Source: Archilochus colubris (Eukaryota; Chordata; Aves; Apodiformes; Trochilidae). From it: a stretch of 64,000 bases of DNA. The stretch is taken from NCBI GenBank assembly GCA_023079485.1, contig CM041083.1:112307554-112371553 (forward strand). The letters run 5' to 3'. Positions within the stretch are counted from its first letter, which is position 1, and each line of letters begins with the position of its first letter. The notes beneath the pieces were generated by a model. That model did not search any database. It saw only the letters and a program-made list of their open reading frames with translations, and was not told where the DNA came from. Position numbers and translations under genes: made by a program. Positions 1 to 42,523 of this stretch are shown piece by piece.

Positions 1-1644
1 AATATCAATTCAGTGTTCTTAAACTTTCTTCCAGGGGCCACTGACTAAAATTTTTGGAGATACAGTGAGGTTCTAGTTACCATATTACGTTTCTGTAAAT
101 TTCTCCTGTAAAATAGCAGTTAAGATTAGGGGCTGCTAGATGACATGAAACTTTTTAATGGTTTGTTTTTTGGTTTTTTTTTTTTAATTACTGGATACAC
201 TGTTTTAAGATTCTAAAGCCCTATTTTGCAAGCATTTACACCTTGCCAGAAGCCATAATTTGTAGCATTTTCATTGCAGCCATGCAGTAAGAGTCCTGTG
301 ATCACCATCCTGAGTATCTGCTGAGGATACCTTCACTATAATTTAATTCCATGGCACTATCATACAACCTCTTGTGACATACAAACCCAAAGTAACCATT
401 ATCAAGTGTGGAATTCCACAGTCACTTTAGCCTGAACAGGGATGGTTCTATCTTCCCCTTCTTATCTTTCTCAAGATTCAGCTCTGGAGTGGGAACAACC
501 AGCCTCTAAACTAATGAGAAAATAGATCCAAGCAAAAGCTAATTCATGGAGGAAATGATAGACAGGTGGCTAAATTAGTTTTCTGCTCAACTGGAAGCAT
601 ATTTGAATCAGTTTAAAGGAAGCAACAGGTATATAAACCAAGGAAAAATTATTTCACTTCTTTTTCATGATTCTGAACCTGTACAGCAATTGCAAACTTC
701 ATTAAAAACCACTGGTCTGTTCTCAGTGGTTTTCCACTCCCTTAACTCTTCCCTGTGTTACTAGCTTCAAAGATCTGCCAGTTCAGCTACTCCGAGGACC
801 ACTCCCTGACTTGCATTATTCCCAGCAACCTGGGTTAGTTTTAAGTTTAAATAGCCTCCAAGCAGATCAGCTGATGGATCTCAGTCAGCGGCAGACTTTG
901 GAAGGAGGATGGTAACAAGCAGCTGGGAGGAGGTGCTTCATTTTCTCATCAACACATACAAATCTATCCAATAGCCTAAAGCATCAGTATGAAAGTTTGA
1001 CTGTGTCTTTCCTGATGCTCTTACTGATTCTATCGATTAAAAAAGTCAGGCTCAGGCATAGTACTAGGTTAAAAAAAAAGCGTGCAAGTGGAAATACGTG
1101 CAGAAATCAGCATGCTACCTCAGTAGTGTTAAGCAGACAGCTGTCAACATAAGCAGCGATATCTTTATACTTCCCATTACTAAAACTACCATTTTGGGAG
1201 CATTTCCCTACCAGGAAACTAATTACGAGAAAGCTTCTGAGAGAACTGATCATCTCAGATTGCAAGAGGGACTCTTCTCGCATCTGTAACAGTTTAACCA
1301 ACCCTTTTATTTCACCAGTGCCCCATCTTACTGGCCTGAAGCAGTAAAACCCTGGCACCCAAAAAGACAGAGGGAAAGGTGAGAAGATTACCACTTATGC
1401 TATGCCTTAAACAATCCACTGTCAAGTACTTTATTAATAAAGTTATTCCAGACACAGTCTGGAACAAAATACTTCAAGTTATAATTATTCTAATTGACCA
1501 ATGCCAGCATCCCCAATATCCTAACGAGCAGACTAGAATAGAGGCAAAAAAGACCGAAGGGCTCTGGGAGTGACCTTCAAATGCTCCCACCCGCACGGAC
1601 CTTCAGCACCTCTCCCTTCCTCCTGCTGCCCCTACACCCCACCT
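1..1644. other. Intergenic, no feature recognised
   Basis: AT-rich sequence downstream of PRDM15. I see no exon, repeat family or long open frame that looks real. The gene expected next by synteny (RIPK4) is not visible here. Confidence 0.6.
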
Positions 1645-2075
1645 CAGCCACCTCCTGGCTACAGACACCTCCCCTCCGCCTTCCCCCCGTTATCCTTGTA
1701 CTCCCCCTCAGCCGGCTACAGACACCGCCCCTCCGCCTTCCCCCCTTTATCCTTATACCTCTCCTCAGCCGGTTACAGACACCTCACCTCCGCCTTACCC
1801 CCGTTATCTCTGTACTCCCCCTTAGCCGGCTACAAACACCCCCTCTCCGCCTTCCCCCCTTTACCCCTATGCCCCCCTCCCCCCCTCAGCCGGTCACAGA
1901 CACCTCCCCTCCGCCTTCCCCCCGTTATCCTTGTACTCCCCCTCAGCCGGCTACAGACACCGCCCCTCCGCCTTCCCCCCTTTATCCCTAAACCTCCCCT
2001 CAGCCGGTCACAGACACCCCCTCTCCGCCTTCCCCCCGTTATCCCTAAACCCCTCCCTCAGCCGGTTACCGACCC
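1645..2075. repeat. 57-bp GC-rich minisatellite, about 8 units
   Basis: Tandem units starting with CAGCCGG and containing ACAGACAC, then CCTCCGCCTTCCCCCC and TTATCC. Unit starts are at about 1645, 1709, 1766, 1823, 1887, 1944, 2001 and 2059, so most periods are 57-58 bp and two are 64. The strand is strongly pyrimidine-rich, with G-runs on the minus strand. Apparent proline-rich open frames here are by-products of the repeat. Confidence 0.9.
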
Positions 2076-2720
2076 GTCCCCACGCTCTCCCTACACCCGC
2101 AGCAGCCCGTGGCTGCTTGCAGAGGGGCTCCCCGCACGCCTGACCAACGGCACCGACGGACCGCGGTGGGATGCTGCGGGGCCAGGCACGTACGAACGCC
2201 CACCTGCGCCCGCCACGGGGCTGCGCATGAGCGGGGGCCGTACTGCAGGCGGGGAGCGGGGAGGGTTCTCCCCGCACAGCGAAAAGAAGGGGAAGGATGG
2301 TAGGGGCTGCGGTTCGGGTTGTTGCCATCCTTCTCCTTCGACTGAAGGCGGAGGCTGAGCTAAGCTTTTCGGCGGCTCTTAGCCTCGCGTTTCCACCCGC
2401 CGGCGGGTGGAGTTGTGGGTTGCCCTGTGGCGATGCAGGAGCCCAGGGTTTTACCTGGGGCCGGAGTCAGTGCGCGCGTATGCAGCCCGCCGGCAGTTAG
2501 CGGCTGCTGCGCTGTGCGGGGCAGCCCCAGAGGGTTATTGCCCTGCTTGCAAACTCTCCCCTCTTGAAATGTTTCCTAAGCCGGATGGGTGCGCAGCCTG
2601 GGACCGGGGAGCGCCGCAGACAGGGCCGCACACCTGTCCTGGTGCAGGTGGTGGGTGGGGAAGCACCTTAGCTGGAGTCGATCCCCATTGCTTCCTTTGT
2701 GGCGCAAGGCTAACGACGGC
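2040..2720. promoter_or_regulatory. Orphan GC-rich, CpG-dense island
   Basis: CpG-rich stretch next to the minisatellite, with many CCGG and GCGC sites, about 9 kb beyond the PRDM15 stop. On the minus strand GGCCCCAG then GTAAAA at 2454/2455 is a strong 5' splice site, so a minus-strand transcript could start here and splice leftwards. No known protein N-terminus is encoded. It may serve an unannotated transcript, or be GC-rich by repeat origin only. Confidence 0.5.
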
Positions 2721-2981
2721 CCGCAGCTCATGGAGTCCCCCAGTTTCAGAGAGCCTCGGGGGTGAAAAGTGGCACTTGTCTCAGGACACCGGGGAGAGCC
2801 CTCAGGCTGGTGCTGTGGCACAAGCTCCTATTTCTGGTGCTGGAGTCGAGGCTGAGCTGCCAGCTCAGGAGCAGGAATGGGGGGACCTGCTGTTGGGAAG
2901 TGAATGTCCAGAGAGGTGCTGCCAAAAGCATTTCAGGTGGTTAGAACACGTTTTCCTATGACTGTTGTTACTGCTGAACAA

Positions 2982-3140
2982 TTCCACTCACCCATCATCC
3001 TGGAGATATTTAAAAAGAGACTGGATGTGGCACTCAGTGCCATGGTCTAGCAACCGCAACGGTGGTTCAAGGGTTGGACTTGATGATCTCTGAGGTCCCT
3101 TCCAACCCAGCCAATTCTATGATTCTATGATTCTATGATT
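2982..3140 (+). mobile_element. CR1 3'-end fragment
   Basis: Short 5'-truncated CR1 non-LTR retroposon. It has CCTGGAGATATTTAAAAAG, GTTGGACTTGATGATCTCTG and AGGTCCCTTCCAACCCAG, and ends in ATTCTATG repeats. Same subfamily as the copy at 4.55-4.89 kb. Confidence 0.9.
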
Positions 3141-4549
3141 TATGTTGCTGTTTGTTAAAACTCAACCCCACTATTTTCAGCGTCCTTCACAATAAACACG
3201 GGCACCTTTAAAGGTTAAGAGTGTATTAGCTGGCAATGCATGCCATTAAGAGCTTTGGAGTCAAGTGTAGAAGACCACACACATTCCTGCTTCCAGACTC
3301 TGATCAAAGTGTCCTGTGCAACCAGAATTTGTGATTTCTTGCTAGCATTGATTAGAGCAAGTTCTTGCTCTACTTGATTTACTGCTTAAGCCCCTCTTCA
3401 TGTTGACGAAATGCTTACATTTAATTTCTAGGGAGTTTTTAAAGTAGCTCAGCTCAAAAATGCTGGCTATACTGTGTGAAGACGAAGTAAATTATTCAGG
3501 AAATGTGTATGCTGTATAATTAGAATGACTGCTATCCCTTTACTAACTAGAATGCTCTCAGAGCTGACTGGATTACTTTAAAAAAACAACAGTAAACAGA
3601 GCCCTCTTTTCCAAGACTTTTTTTTTTTCTTTTTTTTTTTTTTTTTTGGTAGGAACAACTCATATCTCTATTCAACCCACTTCTTACTTATATAACCACA
3701 CAAGTATATCATGCCTGGAGGAAAACTTTGTGCATGTTGGGATTTGCATGTATTTCATGGGAAAAAAAGTAGTGGAAAAGGGAGGAGAGTGAAAGAGGAG
3801 TAGTGCACTTGCCTTCAGGACAAAGTTTCTCATTTTTTCTCTTTGATTATGCAATCTAAGCTCTTCTTTTTTGCACCTTTAAAAACAGTGCTTTGTCACC
3901 GATTCTATTGTCTCTTCAGCAGGAATCTTCTGTTTGCATCAGTACGGACTTGACAGGTGGGCAATAAAGCAACTATTCTTTCAGACACACCCACCTCTGA
4001 ACAGAACCTGCTTCTGCCCGAATACCCCCAACCTCTGTACCCGTATTTACTTCAGAAATCAGTCCTGAATGCTGCATGAGAACTAGAGCCCTTGGGCACA
4101 AGTGCATCAGTTAGACAAAGGTCTTTATTCCTTCTGAAAGCTCAGGCTAGGGCTTTAACACTGACTGGGGCGTGGAGAGAAGGGAAGAGCTCACCCATGC
4201 GGTTTTGTTGTTTTAACCTACCCACAGCCTTCCATTAGGAGGGCCATTTTTATTCATCTCCCTCTCCTTCACACAGCAAGGAAATAGTTAGAGCTTCCCC
4301 ACCCTTTCCTTTAATGAGCTGATTGGATTTTTTCATTGGGTTGTTTTGTTTTTTTGTTTTTTTGGTTTTTTTGTTTGTCTGTTTGTTTGTTTTTTGCCTG
4401 TAGAACACCCTTCTTTATTCCAGTGTCCTCTCCTTGAAGGGGCTGCTGCATCCAACCCGCAAGCAGATATCACATGCACAACAGAGCAGGTCTGTTCTGT
4501 GCATAATGAGGGACAGTTGCCTTTCATAACCTTGCTTTTCCTCTTCTCT
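3141..4549. other. Intergenic with T-rich tracts
   Basis: No gene seen. Poly-T runs lie at about 3618-3647, and a degenerate TTTG/TTTTTTG tract at about 4340-4396. Confidence 0.6.
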
Positions 4550-4892
4550 CTACAGCTCCCTGAAAGGAGGTTGGAGCCAAGTGAGGGTTTGTCTCTTTTC
4601 CCAGGCAACTCTCAGCAAGACAAGAGGGCACGGTCTTAAGTTGTGCCAGGGGAGGTTTAGGTTGGACATTAGAAAGGATTTCTTTATGGAGAGGGTGATC
4701 AGGCATTGGAATGGGCTGCCCAGGGAAGTAGTGGATTCTCCATCCCTGGAGATATTTAAAAAGAGACTGGATGTGGCACTCAGTGCCATGGTCTGGTAAC
4801 TGCAGTGGTAGTGGCTCAAGGGTTGGACTTGATGATCTCTGAGGTCCCTTCCAACCCAGCCAATTCTATGAGTCTATGATTCTATGATTCTC
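4550..4892 (+). mobile_element. CR1 3'-end fragment
   Basis: 5'-truncated CR1. It starts near AGCTCCCTGAAAGGAGGTTG, runs through GGACATTAGAAAGGATTTC and GTTGGACTTGATGATCTCTG, and ends in ATTCTATGATTCT repeats. Broken reading frame, non-functional. Confidence 0.92.
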
Positions 4893-7800
4893 GAAAGTGT
4901 TGAAATGTGGACTGCTTCATTCTCTTATCATTCAGCATCTTACCCTTTGGTTTCTGCATGTTGCTGCACATAACACGCTGAGCATGTTTTATGTTTGAAT
5001 TTAGTTTACCGTAAACTGAACACACACATTTCCCCCTATACAAGTAACAGAATATAGGTTCTGTTAGGAAAGAAAGGCTTCTGAATGCAATAATCACTAA
5101 TATTTAGTGAACAGCAATGCGTCTACTGCAGTCTACCATGCAGTTTTGTACAGCAGGCTAAGTATGTGTTCTCCCACATTCTTAAGCTGGGCTTCCAGTG
5201 TATTTCTTTGCCTCTGAGCTCTCTTTGTCCCCAGTTTTGAATCTATTTCTTGAAGTTCACCACAGGTGAGAGGCCCAAGTCTCAGAGACACTCATGGTCC
5301 TGTGAGCTTTGTGAAATCAGCCAACTGTGTTGGGAGAGATACTGGGAGGAGGATGTGGCTCATGGGGAAGAACTTGGTTGGTACCTGCTACCATTAACAG
5401 CACCCAGTGCATCAATACCTACATAAGTAGTCCTGGCAGATGAGCCAGAGTGTGTGCCTTCTTCCTGGACCTAGTGTCATGGCAAAAACCTCAGCTCCAC
5501 ATGGGTAGGAGGGCATAAATCTGTAGAAAGTTAGTATCATTAGTTTCTCCATGTTTTTACTCCTCATTCTGCCATTACTACACTTCTCTTTTGCAGATAT
5601 TTTAATTTTTGCTACATTTACTGAACACCTTAACATTTTGGACTCAAAATCTAGTAAGGAAACAAAAAAAATAAAGTACACACCTGGAAGCAAAAGACCT
5701 TAGAACTTAAAAACTCTGCTTTTGATGAAATAAATCCCCAAATTCAGTAATTTAGTAACTTTTCATACCAGCTGCCCTGACAGCCATTACAGCTAATGAC
5801 CAGATTTTCAGAAGTGTCAACAACTAACCAGGCACTGTAACTGGTCAGAACAGCTCATGGTTAAGGCAGAAAAAGAACAGCACTATGTGACAACTGTGGG
5901 GGAAAGCCCACCCCTGGAGTGGGACCGACACCTCCCGGACAACTCTCAATACCCTCTCTGCCTCTGTCAGCTCAGCTGTTGAAAATGTAAGTTCCCAACA
6001 TTGAGCTTGGACTCTCCAGAAAGTAATCCAATACATCAGCCATCATTAGCTGTACTGCAGGAGCTTGGTGTGCCAAATCCCAGTCTGAACCGTGTGCTTG
6101 GTAGCTGGCAGCAGTACACAAGCAGAACAGCACTTCAGTACCCACCAGGGAAAATACAGTAGCATTCTCAAAACATTTCATGGCAAGAAACATGTTTTCC
6201 AACCACGGTTATGCTGTATGAAGTAACTGTGCCTCTCTACAGTGTTCCAACAGTTTCTTGTACTGAAGAAGAGTTGGTTACAGACATTAGAGAAACACTT
6301 TTTCCTCTCTCCTGTTGCCAACGTGACACTTTGGGTGTGCTATAGGGCACTTGGCTGCTCAGTCTGTCTCCGAGACAACTCCAGGCATATCCATGCTGCT
6401 CATCATGGTGGGGATCAGCTGCATCCTCCTGCCAGTATGTTCCTTCCCCGCTACATCAGGCAAGGCCAACATAAAACCAGATGAAAAGGCATGCCCAAAA
6501 TACAAAGGGTTAAAGATTTTCCAACAGGTATGCCTATTGCCAAAACAAATGTAAGGCCAAAAGTAATTAGAATGAGTGACATTGTTATTATTATTATTAT
6601 TTTAAACAGCACCAAAGAAATCTCATTACCAAGCAAAAATTTCCAAAGCAATTCACCCTACCCACTGTCATGTAGTCCTATAGTTTTTATATGATTGCCA
6701 TTTGGGCATATGGTATTTTTCCACTCCTGGTGAGTATATCAGGCATCTTTCTGCACAGAACATAAGTAAATCATGCTGGCAATCTGCCAGAAAATTCAGA
6801 TCTAGAAATAAATTCAACTGTTACCTGGCTGTTAAATGCTAATAATTTCTGGAACAGCAAAATGTACACAAATGTAGCTGGTCAGACTGATAGGAGACTG
6901 ACTGGTAGGTTTCTGCAAAAATGCTCACTTTTCATACTGACATTATCTAAAACGAAAAGCCAAATTGTATACAGTTTAATACCACCTGGTACAGGAAGTT
7001 TTCCTGATAACTCACCAAAGACTACTGCTGAGAAAGGTTCAGTCTCCTCTGCTTTCTGTTATTGCCAGGTAACAAGCTATAAAATAGAATATTTTAGAAC
7101 GCTACCCCATGTTTCTGCATACTGTGGGATGTAGTAAGTTCTGTGAGATAATTATTAACCCTATAAAATTATTAACCCTTTTTGAAGCAAGTCCATGAGA
7201 TTACAAGAAAAAAATGTTTGCTGCATTAATTAAGGAACAGAAGAGAATAACACTGGTAGAGAAAGGGTTCTGTACCTCGATGCTCCTTTACTTCAGAGCC
7301 CATGTGCCACGGACAGCATTCAGTTAAATAGTCTTAGCAGTTAACAATGACAATACACAGAACACTACACGACATCACTCCTTTGGCTCAAAGTAATTCC
7401 AGTTTGTTACTGAACATTTGTTATGCAAAATCTCTGACACACAGCTGAAAACAATAACCTTCACACTCTACAGCTGAAAAGGCTAGTAACAAATTGGCAA
7501 CGGAAATTCAGATTGCACATCCCTTACATAGACTTATTTTTTGTGCAGTTTGAAACAGTATCAGTGTAACTTTGGTATTCATCTGGAAAAGGCCTGGTTG
7601 GGATTTGCCCAGCAGCTATTTGCCCAATGTAAGCTCAGTAAGCTTCAGAAAAGGCATCAATTTCCAACGTCTCCAAACAAAATAATTTGGTTTTAAATTT
7701 TTCATGTTTCAATACACCCAAGATACAGTTGTGTTCTCACAGGGATGTTAATAACAGTAGTTAATAATAAAATCACGCCAAGAGATGATGAGGTACCACA

Positions 7801-7954
7801 GCAATGGTTGCAAGGAAAAGTCAAGATCTGGCAAGATTAGCTTTTAGAGAGCTTTCTATTGCCTGGCCTAGTTGAAGCTCTTCCAGTGATCCTATTTTGC
7901 TTTGGAAGGGAAAATAAAGATCATTTTTACAGTAAGAATAATTCACTAGAATAA
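4893..7954. other. Intergenic, nothing recognised
   Basis: AT-rich. A short TTA repeat lies at about 6584-6603. Open frames are short and have no recognisable domains. Confidence 0.55.
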
Positions 7955-8104
7955 GCTCCTCAGGGACAAAGTAGGGTCTCTGTCACTGGAAATTTTAAAG
8001 GTGCAATCAGAGTAAAATCTTGGCTCCCTTTCCCAAAAAAAGGTTGGATCAGATGATATTTCAAGGTCCCTTCCAACTTGGGCTGTTCTACAATTACATG
8101 ATCT
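7955..8104 (+). mobile_element. Old CR1 3'-end remnant
   Basis: Diverged CR1 tail: TTGGATCAGATGATATTTCA then AAGGTCCCTTCCAACTTGGG and CTGTTCTACAATTACATGAT. More decayed than the copies at 2.98 and 4.55 kb. Confidence 0.65.
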
Positions 8105-10628
8105 TGGGGACACTGAGGGATTGAAGAGAAACATTTCTTTTCATGTGACCACCAACATGAAAGCATGTATTGTGTGATCATTCCTTTTAAAACCAGCTAG
8201 AATCAATCATTATCAGAAAGATGCTATCTTGCCCAGATGGGATTTTGAAGGTCAGTTAGTGTGGGAAGGATGCTAGGCAGCAGAGTGCAGGATACCAGAG
8301 TATCACGTGAGAATAAAGAGGTTTTGTGAAGTCTCTATAATTGCTGATTACCTGCATATACAATTTTTAATCAAATAGGCAATTACACATTAAAGTGACA
8401 TGTTAAATCAATGCACCATGAATGCTACTATCAGTAGTATTAAACATAGAGCAGATGTACTCTCTCTGCAGCTAAGGGAAAAGTTCTCTTCTTCCCCACT
8501 TAAAAGTTTACCATTTACGGATTTCTAAAAAACCCTGATCTTCTAGAAACTCTATATGCAGCACTGTAACCCTCTATGTTTGTATACAGATATATATACA
8601 TATGTAAATTTCTTAGATGTTAGCTATCTTTTATTTATCATAACAACTAGACCTGGGACCTGTACATTTACGTTCCTTCCTCCCATTTTTTTTCTCCAAA
8701 GTACCCTGACAAAAGATAATGTGCCTTTACCAAACAGGCACAAAATGCAGAAAAAACCCAAAAGTTTCAAGTACATAAACAATGCATTTTATAAATAAAG
8801 CTTAGCTTCCTTTTGACCAGTGGATCTGGTGTGAAGGAGAAGCATTTGTGGACAGGACAGCTCAGAAGAAACTTAAGCCAGTGGTGAGATAATCCAGGTG
8901 ATAGAAGGACATAAAACTGCACTTCTCTGGATACTGGGAGGCTAATCAAACTTACAGGATTTAATGGTACAGTGTAAAAAGGATCTGAGGAAGACAGAAG
9001 GGGCCAGGGACTGAAAATTCTCCCACGTGGGTGAAAGGTATTTTTCTCTTTTTGATATGCATTCTTGTCCCTCCAATGCAGACATTTTATAGGCTTGTTG
9101 ACACTTAGAGAAAAGCAGTTCTACTCTGCTGACACACAATATCTGTCACCAGAAACCCCTTTCATAGGTATGTCCTGTTGCAACACAGAGCCCTCTTTAC
9201 ACAGAGCCTGGCACAGCAAGCCTCCAGACACTGCTATGGCACCAATAAAACCACTGGAGGCTAACTTTAATACCCAAACATTTATACCTTGAAAGAATTT
9301 GTTCTAGAGATTTTAAGGCATCATTTAGGGGTCTGTTAGTCAATGTTAACACAGACTTTCAAAGCTGAAGTAATTCCTACTGATATTTTTCTAATACAAA
9401 GAACATTTTCATTAATACAATAGGCACAGACAGGACTTTTACAACCATTACTCTGTCTTCACTGTCAAACACAGCAGCTGCTTTATCCTCAGCAAAACCC
9501 TTTAGAATGGCTCAATCTGCTGCCCAAAGGACCTTGGTTCTTCAACTATACATAGCTGGAAGGTCAGGTTTCACTTTAAGGATTCCAGGCAGCAACTTTT
9601 TTTTTTTTAATTTTTTTTTTTAAAATTATTCCTTTTAGCTATCAGTTGCTTTTTCTCTGTGGGAAAGATACTATCTCCTTGACATGCAAAATTCCAGACT
9701 ACACATCAATGTATGGAGAGTGGAATGAAACTGAAGTATCAGCAATGATGAATTTGACCCAACCCACTATTTATAATCCCATCAGCCATGCAAACCTTGC
9801 CCGTTATACTCTAGGGTATACTGCCTCCATGTGGCAGAATATGCTTCAGACATTCTTGTTTCTTGCATTTCACACAGTTTTGTGTGTGGCTATGAATTTT
9901 GGAAATAGTTTTGGAAACAGAAGAACAGAAGCCATACATCATTTCAGTGAGAAAGAGCAATATGGGTATGAAAACATTAATGAATCATATTTTATAAGTG
10001 TTTTTCACACAAATACTCACCAGGAACACACAGTAATATACAAAGGCGCTATATATATATATATATATATACACACACATACATATATATATATATGCAT
10101 ATATATATAAAGAGTGCTTTCTCAAATGTTATTACACCATGAAAGAAGATTATTTGAAAAAAATTCACATCCTGAACTTGATCAAAGGGGACTCACTGCT
10201 CTTCACGCTTACTAGCCAAGAACAGGATCGAAAGAGCAGTTTTGAAAAGTTACATAAAACTCTTATCACATTCTTTTTTTTCGTTTCATTTTTCATTGAT
10301 TCAAACTTGATTACAAGACCATAAAAGTTGCTTTAGCATTAGACCAGCTATCTGACTCAAGTAGCACTAACACTGTGTTATGGGTACAGGGTTTTTCCCA
10401 TGACTAAACAGGAAACACTGTGTAAAACTGGTATATTTTCTTTCACACTGACACTCACCCCAAAGCTTGAGCCTCCACCTACTTTACCAATGTTGTTAGA
10501 TACAAGTTCTAAAGAAGATAAAAACCCAAGAAATTATTGTTCTGCCCACGTGTCTTTACATTTCAGTTTCTACCAGCTGACTACAAGTGCGTTCACTGTG
10601 AACAGTCTTCCTGTGTAATTTCCAGATG
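8105..10628. other. Intergenic, with one unexplained open frame
   Basis: No recognised gene. The longest plus-strand open frame (9646..10110, 154 codons) runs into the TA microsatellite and has no known domain. Poly-T lies at 9598-9620. The PRDM15 3'UTR may reach into the right part. Confidence 0.5.
10050..10110. repeat. TA/CA microsatellite
   Basis: About 20 bases of alternating AT, then ACACACAC, then further ATATAT with one GC interruption. Likely length-polymorphic. Confidence 0.95.
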
Positions 10629-11152
10629 GGAATGAAGTGACTTGGAGTACTGTGTCCAGTTCTGGTGCCCCCAACATAAGAAGGACATAGAGCTCTTGGA
10701 GTGAGTCCAGAAGAGGTCCACAAAAATGACCATAGGGCTGGAGCACCTCTCCTGTGAAGACAGACTGTAAGAGTTGGGGGGTTTCAGCCTGAAGAGAAGG
10801 CTCTGGGGAGACTTTATAGCAGCCTTCCAGTACCTGAAGGGTCCTACAAGAAAGCTGGATGCGACTTTTCACAAGGCTGTGTAGTGATAGGACAAGGGGT
10901 AATGGCTTTAAACTAGAAAAGGGAAGATTTAGATATTAGGGAGAAATTCTTTACTGTGAGGGTGGTGAGACACTGGCACAGGCTGCCCAGGGAAGCTGTG
11001 GATGTCCTGCCCCCGGCAGTGTTCAAGGCCAGGCTGGATGGGGCTGTGAGCAACCTGGTCTAGTGGGAGGTGTCCCTGCAGCCCATGCAAGGGGGATGAA
11101 CTTTATGATCTTTAAGGTCTCTTCCAACCCAAACCATTCTATGAGTCATGAT
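10629..11152 (+). mobile_element. CR1 3'-end fragment
   Basis: 5'-truncated CR1 beginning near CTTGGAGTACTGTGTCCAG and running through GGAGCACCTCTCCTGTGAAG and GGTGGTGAGACACTGGCACA to CCTTCCAACCC-type tail sequence. It lies opposite to PRDM15, just past its stop, so it may be part of the 3'UTR. Confidence 0.9.
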
Positions 11153-11541
11153 ACAGCTGAAAGGATTTTTTAAATCACCAGTGCCATCATGTTTGGGATT
11201 TCCCTGCTTTGGTTAAGATGTACTACGATGCTTCTGTCAGATCTCAGTTTTACTGCACAAAATACACAGTGCAAAGGGGTGCTAAATTTATCAAGACGTT
11301 TGCTTTCTTTTTCTTTTTTTTTTTTTTTTTTTTTTAAGACAATACAAGGTCTAGAGACACCATGAGAATCTCAAGACTAGGGTGTTGCAGAGTGTTATGC
11401 CAATTTTAGCTTGTAGTTCATTGTATAAACATTTCCTATCTCTGTTTGGTATCCAGCAAAAAATCTTATTAGAAATTTTCCAAACATTTGTGTGGTTTTG
11501 TTTCCAAGTACTGTCCATTTCAACACTTTTCCAAGTATAAA

Positions 11542-41329
<29,788 letters not shown>

Positions 41330-42523
41330 TCTTTAAACCTGACAAAATACAAAAGATGAAGTTAGTTCTGAGTAACTTTTACTTTCCATATTATTAAAAC
41401 ATTCCATTATGGAGTGAAGATTCTGATTGAGCCAGAGCATACCCAAACACATCACTACCCCTGCAAGAAGTATTAATTGAAGGTTAAAAAAATTAAAATC
41501 CTCCAGCGACTGCCTCATGATTACGTGTTGCTGAAATTACTACCAATAAGCCTAAACGTCTGTGGATTCACATACTGCCTCTCTCTGAAGCAACCTTCCT
41601 CATTCCTCCTCTTGCCAACCTCCAGTCATTCTTGTGTGTCCCTGCAGCCCCTGCTATACGCTCCTTTTGTGTTAGAGGACTAATCAAGGCCAGCAACAAC
41701 CACTGCAGAATATCAGGTACAGTGCAACATTTTGTTGAACAGTGACTTAAAAGAAGGGCAATGGCTGACAAGCAGCTTCCAGCTGCACTCAGGGTCCACT
41801 CCACCTCAAGTCTTCACTACAAGTAGCAGACAGATTCCTTAGTTAATCCATAGGCTACTACCAATGAGCAAAGGACAGCCCATTGCCATGCAGAGACACA
41901 TTGGGTGGAAAGCCAGTATGTCAAATGATAGGAATGCAAAGGGACACTCGGCTGTCAGGGCTTTTGGTCATGGCAGGAGGGATCCTGCCACTCAGACATC
42001 TGGGCAACTGCCTAAGGAGTATTTTGGTCACAGTCTGGGCACCCTGATACTCTCTCATGGACTGTCCCAAGAACAATCTTCCACATATCCATTGAATCTC
42101 AACACTACGATCCCTTCTCACATCTGCTTCCTCACCAAGGGGCCAGCACTGCCTATCTGTGGCACAAGCCAAGTCTTCCTTGGCTACAGCTTTTGGGGAC
42201 TAAACTTGTATAATAAAACACTTAAACATTTATACAAAAGCCCAATGCTGAGCACTAGCAGCAATTCAGGGAATTTTCCAAAAGTTATTTTCCTGAGCAC
42301 AGTGTAAAAAATTCAACAAGTATTTAGGGAAACCCAGAGTATAATGGTGCAAAACAAGCCACAAGCCACAGACAGGAATTCATAGGCTGATGTGAAAAAA
42401 AAAATAAATTGTTTTAAACCAAGATGTTTTGTGAATGCTCTGCACTATTTCAAGAGGTGTTATGTTCAGTTATTTTTAGATAGCTTGTGTCTTGACAAGA
42501 CTCTAATCTTCAATATGGCTGAA

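Noticed and set aside
1570..2358. Long proline-rich open frames on the plus strand
   Set aside because: They are produced by the 57-bp minisatellite. All frames are open, because the repeat has few stop-like triplets, and none resembles a known protein.
9646..10110. 154-codon plus-strand open frame
   Set aside because: It runs into a TA/CA microsatellite, has no recognisable domain, and shows no splice or promoter context. Probably chance.
1..11500. Search for RIPK4, expected beyond PRDM15
   Set aside because: No kinase or ankyrin-repeat exon seen on either strand, so the gene must lie further left or elsewhere.
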